Source: Eremophila alpestris peregrina
Lineage: Eukaryota > Chordata > Aves > Passeriformes > Alaudidae
DNA: 64,000 bases
Reading direction: 5' to 3'
Assembly (NCBI GenBank): GCA_009792885.1
Contig: WMCF01000015.1
Span: 11,731,033 to 11,795,032 of the forward strand
Each line of letters begins with the position of its first letter. Within the stretch, counting starts at the first letter, position 1. Position numbers and translations under genes: made by a program. This document shows, one piece after another, positions 11,771-24,316 of this stretch. Under the pieces are notes generated by a model. The model saw only the letters and a program-made list of their open reading frames with translations, did no database searches and was not told the origin of the DNA.

Positions 11771-14700
11771 TTCAAATGAAGAAGTAAACAAGAATTTGAT
11801 ACTCAAATTTCTGATTTAGAATTCTAGAACTTAGCTATATTCTGAAGAAAAAATAATGATGGGCATCTGGTGCTGCTACAACAGGAAATATCTGTTTCTC
11901 AGAAAAATCTAATACTGAATAAAGTAAACAGATAGCAAGGGCATCTAAGCCAAGGAGATAACAGAACAACACAAGACCACTAAAGAACACTAAGGCTGAT
12001 GACATGAATTTCAGAACCACAAAGTTTGAAAGCACAATGTTTTCCTTTGAACAATTTGAATAATAATGCTACTTTGCATTCAAACACTACAAGTATGCAA
12101 GGCCAGCATAGGGGTTAGTGATACTGATTAAAAAAGTTGAATACTGAATTTACTAAATCTGTTTTTCAATCCTATTTTCCCCACACATTCTCTGTGTAAT
12201 AGACCAAATCCCACACATTTCTACTTACTCATCACAATTTGTTTTGGTTCTCCTTTCCTACTCTGCAACCCTGTTGTCAATAGTACAATGATTTCTTATA
12301 TTCCCCATGTTTCAGGGTACTCTTCTTTCCTCAGTCTATGTTTTATCCAAATGATCCAAGAGCAGTGTCTAAAGTAGTTTTCCTAGCTTCCTTCAATACT
12401 GACACAAAAGTGTGAATTGGATGATTCAAAGAAGTTAGGCATAAAATTAGTGGTGTAGTCTGTCCCTCAGTGGATAGGTCTATTCTGTTCTGGAAGTGCA
12501 TCTTAAGGTGTTTGTAGGGAAAATACTACTTTTCAGAATATGTTATCCTCTGCTAGATTTTCCTCAACTTATTAAGAGTATAAAAGAAGTAAACACCACA
12601 TTTTTTTCTTGGGAAAATGCACCAAGACTATATTTCCTTATAAACCTTTGAAGAAATTAATCTAAAAAAGCAGTATATTTCAGGACTGAGAATGAAGAGG
12701 GCAGGTCCAGCATTATTTCTGTAGATCCAAAACCGCTTAATTACAGAACACTTCTAGCCACTCAACAACCTTACTTGCAGCTATGCTTTCAGAGAAATAG
12801 TCAGGTTGATTGTAACCAGCTTCTGTTTTCAATTTCATTATAATCCCAGCCACAGCACTGAGCAACATTTTTAGATTGGAAAGCATTGATTGGAAATGAT
12901 GTAGAATAAGACCACTGAGAGGGCAATATAAGGAAATGTAGGCAACAGGTTAAGAAAGAAGAAATATTATTGGATCAAATCTATGGCAGTCAACATAAAA
13001 AATACTATGTGATACCCAACAGAAAAATAATGAATGATGAGCAGAAGACACCAAACTGAGATATATTAATGCCATTTATAGAAGTCATCAGAAAAAAAAT
13101 TAAAACGCCAAGAGAATGAACCATCAGCTAATCATACAATATCAGAGCAGAAAGTGCATATATTCTAGTACAGTGCAATGTCTTAACATTGTCCTACCTT
13201 GAGAAAAGATGTAAAAAGTATAAGTTTCATAGGAAATATTGAGTATTAATAGCAACAACCTGAGCATAAGGAAGGCAAGAAAAAAACTCCAAAAATTAAA
13301 TTCCTTTATCAATGGTAATAATTGAAAAAAAATATAAGGAGATTTGATCAATATGCAAAATACAGAGGCTTTAATAATGATAGAAGTAGAAAGTACAATG
13401 TTTTTTAATTTTATTTTAATCAGGTCAAATCAAATAGTATCATTATTTTTGTTTTGTTAAATGTCTTTATTTCTAAATAACTTCTTTCCTTGTATTGGTA
13501 TGCTAAAATGTTTCCTTTACTGGAAAAAAAAAAGAAGATTCTGTGGTTTCTAATACTCATTTAAACAAGGGAAGATTATAGTCTAACTTGAAGGTTCTTC
13601 TCATGATAATTCCTCTTTGAGTATTTTAGTAAAGTGGACAAAAGGAGGAATAAAAGGAAAATAAGTGACATGACTACACAAGGATTTTGTTTTTCATCAT
13701 ACTGCAAAAAACAGTAATTAGCAACAGTTTATTCTTAAGGTCTTTTCCCTGATCTTTTGCTGGCCATCAGTATTTCTGTTTTCAGTTAGCAGATTTAGGA
13801 ATGGCTCTGAAGACTTTTCTAAACTAACATTAGGTCACCTGAAAGACTTCAATACCATTTATTCATACACTTACATAAAATTTTCATACATATTGACTCA
13901 TCATATGAAAGAAATTGTAAAGATTGATTTATTTGGGTCATGACAGCCTTCAAAATTGCACATTATTTTTCACACATATTTCAGTGAGAAGAGCAGGTAG
14001 ATTTCTGGAAGCAAACTTTGGCCTCTGTGGCTGCAGGTTCTTGAAGGAATTGATCTTGCAGACAAAGTACACTACACAATAGCTCCATTATGCTATAGAG
14101 TTGCTGCTCTGCTTTAAATGGAACAGTGATTTTTGAAAGGGACTTTTTCTTAATACACTTTAGGTGCTCTATAGTTTTGTGAAAAAAATGATCTATTCTT
14201 AGATTGACAACTAAACTAAATTATCAAAAGTTATTGAGTCTTAGAAACCACTGGAATAGAGAGATGTGAAAATTCCTGGCTTACTCGGTAAAGGGGATTC
14301 CTTGTGTGGGTTGTTTTGTTAGTTTTTTGGGGTTTTTTTTGATTGCATACTACATCTAATAGTGAAGTCACAAATCAGCTGTCTTAACAATGCTATTTTG
14401 AGAGCTGGATCTCAGTATTTCTTTTTATAATTGCTGAGCAAATACACCAGGTAATTATTTGCCTATATACAAATAAACAGTTATATATATATGCTTGCTT
14501 TTATACATGATTAAATACCTATAGTAATGATCATCATGACAATGCCACCACTAGCCTTTGGTAATACATGGCAGTACATTGGCTGCACCTAGCTGATCCA
14601 GAGTACCATAAACTGTTCTTACTTTTCATATTTTGTCATATCTCTGTGGGATATATATAATCATAATTTTTACACTGATTCCTTTACATTGGTATCTCTC

Positions 14701-17560
14701 TTAAACAATAGATATTTTAAAACTGAAAAATGTTAACTATTAAGGGTAAGATTTTTCTAAATAATGTCATAATTTCTACCTCTGTCCTAGAAACTGGTGG
14801 ATGGGGCAAGCCTTTCTCCCTCAAGTCCAAACAATTTATCCAGCCAATCCATTTTTATTCCTTTGAGTGTTTATATGAAAAGACAGATTGTCTTTAAATC
14901 CATGACACACTGAGTCATCCCACTTGGGTGAGATGACTATTTTTCAGGCAAGAAAATGTCAAAGTGAAGTGTGAGAAAATCACCCTTAATGAATATTCAT
15001 GTATCTGCCCCATAAAGGAATTTGAGATCTCACAACAATTCTATCCACAGATTATTTATCTATATACTTATGTTGCCACAGCTTTTTGTTTGGAATACTT
15101 TCTGCCTTTTTCTCTGGAAAGCACCAGAGAAATATAATAATTAATTAATAGAAGAGATGCCTGCACTGAGGAGTTTGAACAGACATTTGAATTGATACTT
15201 CCTGAGGAATAACCATGGCAAGTGGCAAAGGCTGTGACAGAAGGGGTCATCACAATGAGGTAATCTGGTTGCTCATCTAGAGCTAGAACTCTGATGCAAC
15301 AACATAAAAAAAATCATTAAAAAAGGACCACAGCATTTGCAATCCTTCTTAGCTAATTCTTCACAGTGTTGTAAAAAAATTTACAAGTCTTGAAAGACAT
15401 TTAACTCATATAATTCTCTATAGGCATTCTGCTGAAGTTTGTGTGATTTGAGATTGATCTTGCAGCACGTGTGAAAGAGAAACTGAGATGAAGTAGAGCA
15501 AAAGGGAAGGCTGGTTAAAGGAAAGCCTTAGCAATCTGGATCAGAAAGAATGATTCAGTGCACTGATATTTTAAATGACTCAACTTAAAAATAAGAGAGG
15601 ATTTAGATGCTCCTTCATGGCATAATTCCAAACAAGACAGATCCCTGAAAAAACCTAAAAATTCTTTCCTGTTTTAGTTCAGCAAGAAATAGATGAACAC
15701 AAGACAGCGGCTCACTAGACCACATCCTAATTCTGCTTTGCCCTTCACTCTCTTTTACCACTTGAACCAGTACAAAAGTAGGTAGACAAGCTCATAAATC
15801 ATAATTGTAACATATTACAGTTCCTTAGTAGAGTGAGTAAGATTATGATCCTCTGCCCTGTCAGTTTTATGTTGTCACAACGTTCTTTATTTTAAAAAAT
15901 CTTATTCATAAAATTTGATGCAAAGGAGTGAAGAATCAAATGCATGTTTGCATCATTAGTCAGGCGTATAGACATGTATATTCATCACCAGTCTCATGGA
16001 AAGAAGTCAATTTCAAAATTTGCCATCACAAATTCATATCTCACTGGGAAACAATAGACATGGGAAGAAAAATCTTCTATTCTTAAAAAAGAGGGAGGTG
16101 AGATAAAGTCATGTTTTCCAAAATAATTGAATTTTCCTGTTCAGTACAGTGAGAGAAATGGGATCTAAGTAGTTTTTAAAGCTTTCTAATATCAAAAACA
16201 ATGAAAAGACCTTTTTTTTTTTTTTTAAGGGATTAATCTCATTTTACCGATCAGTTGTTTACTCCCTACTGATTTTTCTCAGTCTTCATGAGGACCTTCA
16301 CATCCTAGGGTCAGAAAGATGAATTACTTAGATGTGATGTGTTTAGAAAAAAAGTGTAATTTGCCCTTTTGGGGCAGGAAACAATCTTATCCCCTTTCAC
16401 CATGCTAGCTTGTGATTCTGGATGGGCAATGTAAAAAATTTAGTTTTGAAAGCAATATTAGTCTTTTACTCAATGCTTCAAAACCTAGATGGTGCAGCAG
16501 ACAAATAATGATTTAACTAGATGCTAAGCTTAACTTTTCTGACTTCTGCCTAAAGCCCTAACTGGTTATAGAAGTCCTAGTTGCATAAATAATTCAATAT
16601 AAGTAGGGAATCTGCATCCAGCAAGTGCAAGTTTTATCCAACATCATGTAAGGTTTGTGCATTGTATCACGCTTGTTTCTGGTGATGAACAGCAGCACTG
16701 TGAACACCTGAGTTCCTCAGCCAAGTGCTGTACAACCCTTGCAATCTCAGTACTGCCATAAGGAGACCCTTTGGGGCACTGCTGCTGAAGGCACATCTCC
16801 TAGGGACATAGCATGGGCTATATAGCATTCCTTCTGTACTGGATTTTGCTTTATTAATAGACACAGTGGGGAAGAGTCTAAATAGAGACTGAGGATATGT
16901 CAATATCAGGCATTGTGGCTGATTAGGATTTGGATTTAGGGGAAAGCACACAACATAAATTGTAAATATGCACACAGCACTGTGACTGCCTTGCTGAACA
17001 TCATTATATGTCAGGAATTTTAAAAGTTTTGGGTTTCCTGGGTGACATAATCACTTCAGAAGTATATTTTATTCCTGGAAAGAATATGCAGAACTGGTCT
17101 TCCCAGCCATTTGTCTTGTTTTTCTTAGAAGCTCATCTAGGACCACCAGACATAATGAGCCACAAGCAGAAAACTGACACACTCACTTGAAGACGTCTTC
17201 CTCCTTCACAGATTCTAGTGTAGGGCAGCAGTGGGAATGGGATGACTAATGAAATAATCTTTTTCATCTTCCTAGCACAATTCTTTAGCTAATGTGGCAT
17301 AATTAGAAGGCTGTCTGTGCATCTGTGGTAGTCAACACCTTCACAGTTCTGCTGCTTTTCAAGTTGGTATTAAAATATGTGAATTTCCTCTCAGTGAAAC
17401 TTATGCAGAGAAAGAGCATTTCTGCTGAGATCAGAGATATAAGTGAAGCCAGATTCAGATTTATTGTCTTAAGACCTGATTGTTTTCCACTTTACATCTT
17501 TTGAAGTTTTTAAAAGAAATTCAAAGATCCTGTGAGATTGTACATTTGTCTTCTGCAATA
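11771..17560. other. Unique AT-rich non-coding sequence
   Basis: No recognised gene or repeat over nearly 6 kb apart from short A/T runs (13526, 14325, 16211). Open frames on both strands are short and overlapping. The minus-strand frame at 16667-16975 (102 codons) lies in slightly GC-richer sequence, but I do not recognise its product and see no splice pair around it. I read this as intron or intergenic. Confidence 0.55.
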
Positions 17561-17647
17561 CTTTATACTGACTTAAGCAATAGTAAGCAAATATGAGTAT
17601 TTGGGTATGAGAGCTGTAAACACCCTTTCTTTTTTTATTTTTGGCAG

Positions 17648-17724
17648 TGAGAAGTGGCCCTAAAGAATACATGAAACACATTGCAATACCTGAAAAGTAT
17701 AAAGGCGCTCCACTGGAACTGTAA
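17648..17724 (+). other. Candidate terminal coding exon, gene unidentified
   Basis: A 20-base pyrimidine tract ending TTTTTATTTTTGGCAG precedes the segment. After two bases completing a split codon, 23 sense codons follow and end in TAA at 17722-17724. The visible end of the peptide reads EYMKHIAIPEKYKGAPLEL, which is hydrophilic, mixed and protein-like. An AATAAA lies at 17984-17989, giving a plausible 3' UTR of about 260-290 bases. Alternatively, the sequence after 17720 reads GTAAGG and could be a donor for an internal exon of 73 bases. I do not recognise the protein and cannot see partner exons nearby, so chance remains likely. Confidence 0.28.
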
Positions 17725-18255
17725 GGTTTAACATATGAGACCACGGAGAATCAAATTCTTCATCTAAATTTTGGAATCCATAGACTAGAAAGCCCCAATT
17801 AATGTTTTAGCAAGGCTTAAAAGCTTCATTTTCTTTTGGGAAAACTTATTATAACATTAAAAATACTCAAATAGCTTTTTCACAGGGAAAATGAACTTTT
17901 AATGCTTAAAAAATTGTCATGGGAACTTCCTGTTTTGAGAACTTCTAGCACAGACAACTGTTGCCTTAAAAAGTTTTTTTTTTAATAAACATTAAAAAAC
18001 TTGAAAAATAACAAATTGACTTTTCAGTTTAGTTGGAAGAGGCATTAATTATGGATATTTATGTTAATGGAATAGAATATGAATTTCTGCAGTTAAAATC
18101 TTTTTTTGGTACTATTAAAGCTATCATGGTCTCAGAGGGTGTAGATACCAGTTATGTTGGCAGCCAGTACTGCTGTGGAGAATAACAGGCCTTTATAAGA
18201 TGTAATTCATCTGACTTACTTTAGTCATCTGGTTTAAGATGAAAGAAGTTACAAA
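17725..18255. other. Non-coding sequence, possible 3' UTR of the candidate exon
   Basis: AT-rich sequence containing AATAAA at 17984-17989 and poly-T/poly-A stretches. It would be the 3' UTR if the candidate exon at 17648 is real; otherwise nothing is recognised. Confidence 0.3.
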
Positions 18256-18320
18256 TCAAAGGTTGGACCAGATGATCTTGCAGAGTCCTTTCCAACTTGG
18301 GCTGCTTTATGATTCTTTTA
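18256..18320 (+). mobile_element. CR1 LINE 3'-end fragment
   Basis: Only the terminal part of a CR1 is present: GGTTGGACCAGATGATCTT, then TCCTTTCCAACTTGG, then the diverged tail TTTATGATTCTTTT. Such short, heavily 5'-truncated copies are typical of CR1 insertion. Confidence 0.85.
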
Positions 18321-19000
18321 GTTGATGAAAGCATTCCAGTTCTATGCATTAATTGAAAAGGCTTCAGGAGGTGATCCCACAGTGTGCACCTGTATTTTGT
18401 CAGATTAAACTTCCCATTTTAAGGACTGACACAACAGTAATTTAATTTTATACATTTTACTGTATAATCATTAAAACACATGGAAGCATATGAAGATTTT
18501 GTCTGAATAAAATGTGTACACTCCTCTCTCTATTCTAGAACATGGCAGTGTTTCTATGGCAGAAAAAATACTGTTTTGTCTCTTATGTATCCAGCAGCAA
18601 ACAACTCTTCATCCCAGCGATGTTTTTTCTTTGCATAGGGATATGCTAATATATCTTCTTTTTTATAGCCTCAAAATGGTTACAGAGAAATGTACGCATT
18701 AAAGGATTTATGATGCATCGACATCTACAGGCAAATTTTATGCGTTGCTGACTTTAAGTATCTAGACATCTATCAACATGAGAAGATGTTGTAAATTGGC
18801 TGAGGATATGAAACTACTCATCAGACTGAAAAGAAGATCACAAGTCTTCTGGTAGATCCCAAGTAGCTAATAAGGAGTGAAAGGTTGCTTAGCCTAGATA
18901 AAATTTAAATCATTCTTAGTTCCTGTATATTAGATTAACATTATTTTTCAATTTTTCACATTTATTTTTCTCCCTTCATATGTTGCTTGCTATAAAAATT
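18321..19000. other. Unique non-coding sequence
   Basis: No gene or repeat recognised. A 62-codon plus-strand frame (18514-18702) has no known motif. Confidence 0.55.
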
Positions 19001-19075
19001 TCTCTTTTTTTTTTTCTTTGCTTGTTTGTTTTTTTTTGTTTTTGTTTGTTTGTTTGTTTGTTTGTTTGTTTTTTG
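19001..19075. repeat. T-rich (GTTT)n microsatellite
   Basis: Poly-T followed by about seven clean GTTT units and further T. Comparable A-rich/CAAA tracts on the opposite strand sense occur at 30641-30738 and 39420-39551. Confidence 0.92.
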
Positions 19076-20009
19076 AGGAAGCAGTCTTGCCAAACTTTCC
19101 GTCATTCCATCCTTGGAGAACTGCAATGCTAATTGTCACAGACACTGTTTGCTAGTACCTTAATTTTCAGTTGGTAACATTTCATACTCTGTGGCAATGG
19201 AAGCTACCAGCTGTTTTGCATTAGAGAGAAGAATCAGGTCTCTTAAAGAACAGATTTCAAGTCTTTTTGTCTTGATAAGTAAATGACAGTATCAATGCTT
19301 CTCAGCGCAAGTAGAGGAAATTTAACAAATAGAAGGTGGATACCGGCCTAAAAAATAAACGAGAAAAAGCTATTCCTCAAGCCAAACTCATCTCTTGCAT
19401 GGAGCTTGTGTTGGTAAAGGAACTGATGTAAGGTGAAGGCAACTTTGTATCTGGATCCTTCTCTAGTCTTTGATGCATGTCAAAAACAGATAGTTTTGGA
19501 ATATACACTGAGTTGGCATGACCTTTTCCTCCCAGTCTTTTACCCTCAGAAGCAAATTTGAAAGGAGAAGGTAAATCAAGGTGGAAGACAAGCCTGGGAA
19601 GAGCTTACTTTTACCTCTTAGCATGAAAATTATGAGGTAAAATTTTTGTGCTAGGTTGTCATTCAAAGCCTTGTTTTTGCCACATGTATTTTTCTATCTT
19701 TTCACACTGATGGATCTTACAATCCTGAACGGTCCTTAAGTTTTAAAAATTACAAATAAAAAAGAAATTCATAGATCATTTTTCAACAAAACCAGGGACA
19801 TAGTTTCCCCAGAGTTACATCAGAAGCTCATGGAACACATCCTAGGTAAGCTGTAAATTTAGAGCAGGCTGAGACTGGCTGCTAACAGAAGTTCTCCTTC
19901 GTAAGCCTATTTCATAGCAATGGCAAAAAGACAATTTACAGGAATTTTTTTTTTTCTATAAATCTAGATGAGTAGTGGACATACTTACATTTTGCATGTG
20001 TATCCATGG
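19076..20009. other. Unique non-coding sequence
   Basis: No recognised gene or transposon. A good donor-like CTAG-GTAAGC is found at 19840-19847, behind a short 33-base acceptor-bounded piece (19814-19846) that has no recognisable coding content. Confidence 0.5.
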
Positions 20010-20095
20010 GTACATATATAAGTACATATATCTCTGTATCTACATACGTATTTTTATATATATATATGTGTGTGTGTGTGTATACACATACAGAG
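20010..20095. repeat. TA/TG dinucleotide microsatellite
   Basis: Imperfect ATAC/TATA sequence leading into (TA)6-7 and then (TG)7-8, ending TATACACATACAG. The alternating purine-pyrimidine run spans about 20055-20088. Confidence 0.92.
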
Positions 20096-20274
20096 TGGAT
20101 CCAAAGATCCCAAAATTTTTTACAGCAATTAAAATTATAACACTGAATAGAACTGCGTAGGCCAGAGGTTGCCACAGGAGGATGTCACTTGAAAATTAAA
20201 GGATATCATGCTTTTTAATGTGCCTGAGAAAGCACAGAAAACTTCTGTCTTTTTTTTTTCCCCTTTGTTTTTAG

Positions 20275-21258
20275 TTTGCTGTTCAATCCTCTGGGCTAAG
20301 TGGGGTGTTGCAGGGCCCCATCTTAGGTCCTGTGCTCTTCAACACCTTAACTAATGACATGGAATCAGGACTGGAAGGAATACTAAGCAAGTTCATAGAT
20401 GGTACAAAACTGGGAGAACTTCTGAGTCCTTTGAAGGCAAGGAGTTGCTGCGCAGAGACTTCCTCTAATCAGAGGGTTGGGTAATCACCAACCATATGAA
20501 GTCCAAGCAAGGGAAAGTGCTGGATTCTTCACTTGGGGACTTATCAATGGGGCAATCCTGCATGTACAGACAGACTGAGGAATGTAGAGCAGAGACTCTG
20601 GAGTCCTGGTCAATGGCAAATTGAACAGAGTCAGCAGTGCCCTGGCAACCAGGAGCTGTCCTGGGGTACATCAGGCACAGCATTGCAGCTGGGCAAGGGA
20701 GAAGATTGTTCTGCTCTGCTCTGCACTGGGCAGCCTCACCTTGAGTGTTGGGGGCAGTTTTGGGGGCCACAATATAAGAAAAGATGCTAAGCTATTAGAG
20801 AGCATTGAAAGTAATGCAATGGGGATGGTGAAGGGCTTTTAGGAGAATCTGTGTGAGAAAAGGCTGAGGTCACTTGGTCTGTTCAGCCTGAAGAAGAGGA
20901 GATTGAGGGGAGACCTCAATAAAGTACTCAACTTTATTGTGAGGGGAAGAGGAGGGACAGACACTGATCTGTTCTCTGTAGTGACCAGTGACAGTACCTG
21001 AGTGAATGGCCTGAAGCTGAGTCAAGGAAGGTTTAGGTTGGGTATTCGGAAAAAGTTCTTCACACAGAGGGTGGTTAGGCACTGAAACAGGATCCCCAGG
21101 GAAGTGGTCACAGCACCAAGCCTGACAGAGTTTAAGTAGCATTTGGACAATGCTCTCAGGCCTGTGGTGTGACTCAGGGATGGTGCTCTTCAGGGCCAGG
21201 AGCTGGACTCAATAATCCTTGTGGGCCCCTACCAGTCAGCTCATTCTGTGATTCTGTC
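20275..21258 (+). mobile_element. CR1 LINE, 5'-truncated, with RT C-terminus and 3' UTR
   Basis: The copy begins in the RT at the segment corresponding to SGVPQGSVLGPVLFN, followed by NDMESGLEG and a diverged FADDT box (read as F-IDGTKLGE). It continues through the CR1 3' region: a CTGCACTGGGCAGCCTCACC-type stretch, AGAAGAGGAGATTGAGGGGAG, GGGTATTCGGAAAAAGTTC, and GGAGCTGGACTCAATAATCCTTGTGGG. It ends at the tail TCATTCTGTGATTCTGTC. Frameshifts and stops make it non-functional, and the aspartate pair of the RT active site is degraded. The plus-strand frames at 20533-20842 lie inside this element and are not genes. Confidence 0.95.
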
Positions 21259-22929
21259 AACTTGACTTTCTGATCAGACTAGTGAGAAGGTCATTTCATC
21301 AGAAAACGTATTACTTGGAAGGTGAAGATTAGTGTGGTCTTTTGTGCTTCCTGTGAAGTGTTTGCATTTTTTAAAGTATGCATCTTTACTTGCTCAACAA
21401 AGTATTACAGACACATTTTCAAATATTACTGTGTACTGTACATGCAGTAGAGCATGACCTCAGTAAGTAGAATTCCTTAGCAAGGGCATTGTCACTTGAA
21501 GAATATTTCTCCCACGATATGAGAAATATGAAAGTCTGGTCATATTAGATGAGCTTTGTCTTAAAATCTAACAGAGATGTTTCTTTGCATTGCTCTTCTC
21601 AGCTTGTTCTAGGGCAGAAGGAAAAAAAAGGAGAAGTGAAAAGAAAGTTTGTCTTGGCTTTGCCAAAAAATGGAAACAAAAATGCTTTTCTGAGACTATT
21701 GCATCCCTAAGCCCTAGATTTTTCTTCAGCTTGTCCAGCCTTACTTCTAAAATGTGAAAGCTCTTCTTATTACATTAAGAGTCATACTTTTCCTATAATA
21801 TTTCTTCCTAACGCATTTGTAGGCCAACAGATTGACGATATCTCTATTTTACACTTACTTGTTTTTCAGGAGTTTTCACATTAGAGTATTTGGATAAAGA
21901 CAGCAAGATTTTGTTTGTCAAATCTTGTTAAATATTAGGAGGAATGAAAACATCACTCACTTTGTTTTACCGATAGCATGGAAATACTCCTTGTTATTCC
22001 TATGGTTAAAACCAGCTTTGACTAATTATACTAGGAAAATCTAGACAAAGACAAAATCACTGGTAGCTTGAACAGATGCAATTTAATTTACTTTCATTTA
22101 AAAATGTTTTACCTCTCTGCAACTGTGCTAATTAAATGTTACTTAAATCAGGACCTAGAGATCTCATCAAGCAATTGATAATAGTGGAATTACGGAAATA
22201 ATCCCAATTCCCTTTAATAATGATTTTTTGATTACTGGTAGAAACCATAGCATTCCTTCTGACTGCCAACTAGGAGTGAATGAATTATATACCTGGGTTC
22301 CCAGTATTCTGGAATTAGTGAAGGAGAAAAGCACAGATTCAATGTTAACTCTGATGCTGGAGCTACACAGGAGGAATCTCCCTATGTGAAAGTTAATTCA
22401 GCTTTTGAGTGGAGGGACTAGAAACTCAGAAGGAGAACAGAAGTAACTGTTCACATCTGACTGGGCTAGGCTGGGTCCCACCGTAATTGATGTAGAGCAT
22501 TCTCAGTCTGAGGTTGGTATCTACTATAGGCCTTCAACATCAGTGATTTCCCTGATGGATACTCTGATATCTGATAACAATTTCTGTGGGTCATAACGCA
22601 GTTGTCACAGAAAACTTCAGCAACAGGATAGGACAATGACATAGTAGCTGAAATGCAGACAGGTCTCATACAGATGGTGTTAAGACAGTTAAGGTATTAC
22701 AATAAGAATTAACTTAGTGTTCTTTTCTGTGACATATGTTATTTTATTGCATTATTTCACAACAGTAAAAAATATCCTTTTAGTCTAAAATAATCTCAAA
22801 CTGAAAATGAAGAAAACCCTCTTAATCTAGATAAAGAATTAGGCAACAAAGCATTCCTATAAATCCCTATTTACAATATGTTCAAGATAGGCAGTTATCT
22901 TCATGCTATTTGATGAAACTTTACTGACT
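21259..22929. other. Unique non-coding sequence
   Basis: AT-rich, with no recognised gene or transposon. The minus-strand frame at 22466-22669 (67 codons) has no known motif. The last part, roughly 22860-22930, may be the degraded upstream part of the following CR1. Confidence 0.5.
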
Positions 22930-23410
22930 GATAAGTAAATTCTCAATACCTGATAAATTGCTAGAACAATTAATAAAGTAGATAATTTGTAAGCATCTGG
23001 AGGAAAATAACTTGTAAGTATTAGGCAACATGGACTCATCAAAAACAAATCATGCTGAACTAACCTCATTTCTTTCACTGATAGGATAACAAGCTTAGTG
23101 GATAAAAGGAATGCTGTGGACATACTAGGTCTTGATTTTAATAAAGAATTTGATACAGTTCCACATGACATTCTCCTAAGGAAGCTAGAGAAATGTTGAT
23201 TAAATGTAATCACTGCTAAATAAGTAAAATGCTGAAGAGGAGAAAAAGGAAAAAAAGGAAGGAAAAAAGGAGAAAAGCAACCCACAGAGTAAATATTAAT
23301 AATTCAGTTTTATGTTAGGGAGAAGTATCAAGGGTCACCAACAGAGGTCTGCTTTAGGTCATGAGTCTAATTCTGTTTAATATTTTCACTATGTTCTTGG
23401 AAAACAAAAT
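22930..23410 (+). mobile_element. Ancient CR1 RT remnant
   Basis: The plus-strand translation around 23005-23200 reads as a CR1 reverse transcriptase core: QHGLIKNKSC, TNLISFTDRITSLVDK, and a box reading LDFNKEFDTVPHDILL that corresponds to LDFSKAFDTVPHNILL. A second matching piece lies at about 23325-23410 (PRSVLG-like wording, then SVLFNIFTMFLENKIES). A purine-rich insertion at about 23234-23278 separates the two. Stop codons interrupt both. The opposite-strand frame at 22857-23285 (142 codons) is simply the antisense of this remnant. There is no 3' tail. Confidence 0.85.
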
Positions 23411-23430
23411 AGAAAGCATGGTAATAAAAA

Positions 23431-23474
23431 TAGTAGTAGTAGTAGTAGTAGTAGTAATAATAATAATAATAACA
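23431..23474. repeat. (TAG)n(TAA)n trinucleotide microsatellite
   Basis: About eight TAG units run into about six TAA units. The opposite-strand reading gives a poly-leucine open frame (part of 23389-23616) that is an artefact of the repeat. Confidence 0.95.
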
Positions 23475-24270
23475 GTAAAACACAAAAACCTCCCAAACCC
23501 AGAAGATTAAAAAATAAAAGTAAGTTACCTTTCCTTGGGTATTTATAAATGCTTACACAAATCTTAAAAAAAAAACAAACAGAAAACAGAAAAACAGACA
23601 GGACAAATCCTTGCAAAAGTTTTACCTACTCTTTTAATTGTCAGCAATGTCATAAGAAGGAAAGATTATTTTGCCTGGACTGGGTCAGTCAGAATGGTTC
23701 GTTTCCTCAAACAAGAATCTTCCATTCAAAGCTTGGGTTGAATCCAAAACTCACAGGACTGTTTAAATTTTTTTTTGGAAAACAATGTGCTTCACAATGA
23801 AGTATATCCTAGAATGCAGCCAGATTGGGGTGAGCTTCCTTTCACAATCATTCCTATCCTTCTGAGACTCTTCTGGTGCAGAATGCACATTACAGATGCA
23901 CTTGTTTTTTTGACCCCATGAGTTTGTAGTATATAACTGATGCTGCTAGGAAAAGGATGGTCAATTTTAATCTCTAATTATGTAAACTTGAACTTGTTTT
24001 ACATAAATAAGAAAAATAATTTAAAAATTTATGTATTTGATCAACATTACCAGGACAAAGGAAGGCCAGGCCCATGATTAACTAAATGTGAATGAACTGT
24101 CTGATAACATTACAAACTCATGAATATTGCAAAGTAGTACTGTATGTACAACAGGAAAGTGATTTGATAATTAACTGTTTGGTGCTGATCAAGCTTTAGA
24201 CAGAGTACTGCATTCACTTTTTGGTTTCACTTAAAAAAAACAAAGAGGAAATAGAAAAGGTTATAGGGGT
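23475..24270. other. Unique non-coding sequence
   Basis: No recognised gene or repeat other than an A run near 23567-23580 and a T run near 23770. An 83-codon plus-strand frame (23549-23800) begins in the A run and is low-complexity at its start. Confidence 0.5.
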
Positions 24271-24316
24271 TATTATATATATATTATATATATTATATAT
24301 ATATTATATATATTAT
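24271..24316. repeat. (TA)n-rich array
   Basis: Tandem TATATATATTA units of alternating length, about 45 bases of pure A/T. Confidence 0.93.

Noticed and set aside
22857..23285. 142-codon minus-strand open frame
   Set aside because: It is mostly antisense of a CR1 reverse-transcriptase remnant readable on the plus strand.
23389..23616. Poly-leucine hydrophobic minus-strand frame
   Set aside because: Translation artefact of the TAG/TAA microsatellite.
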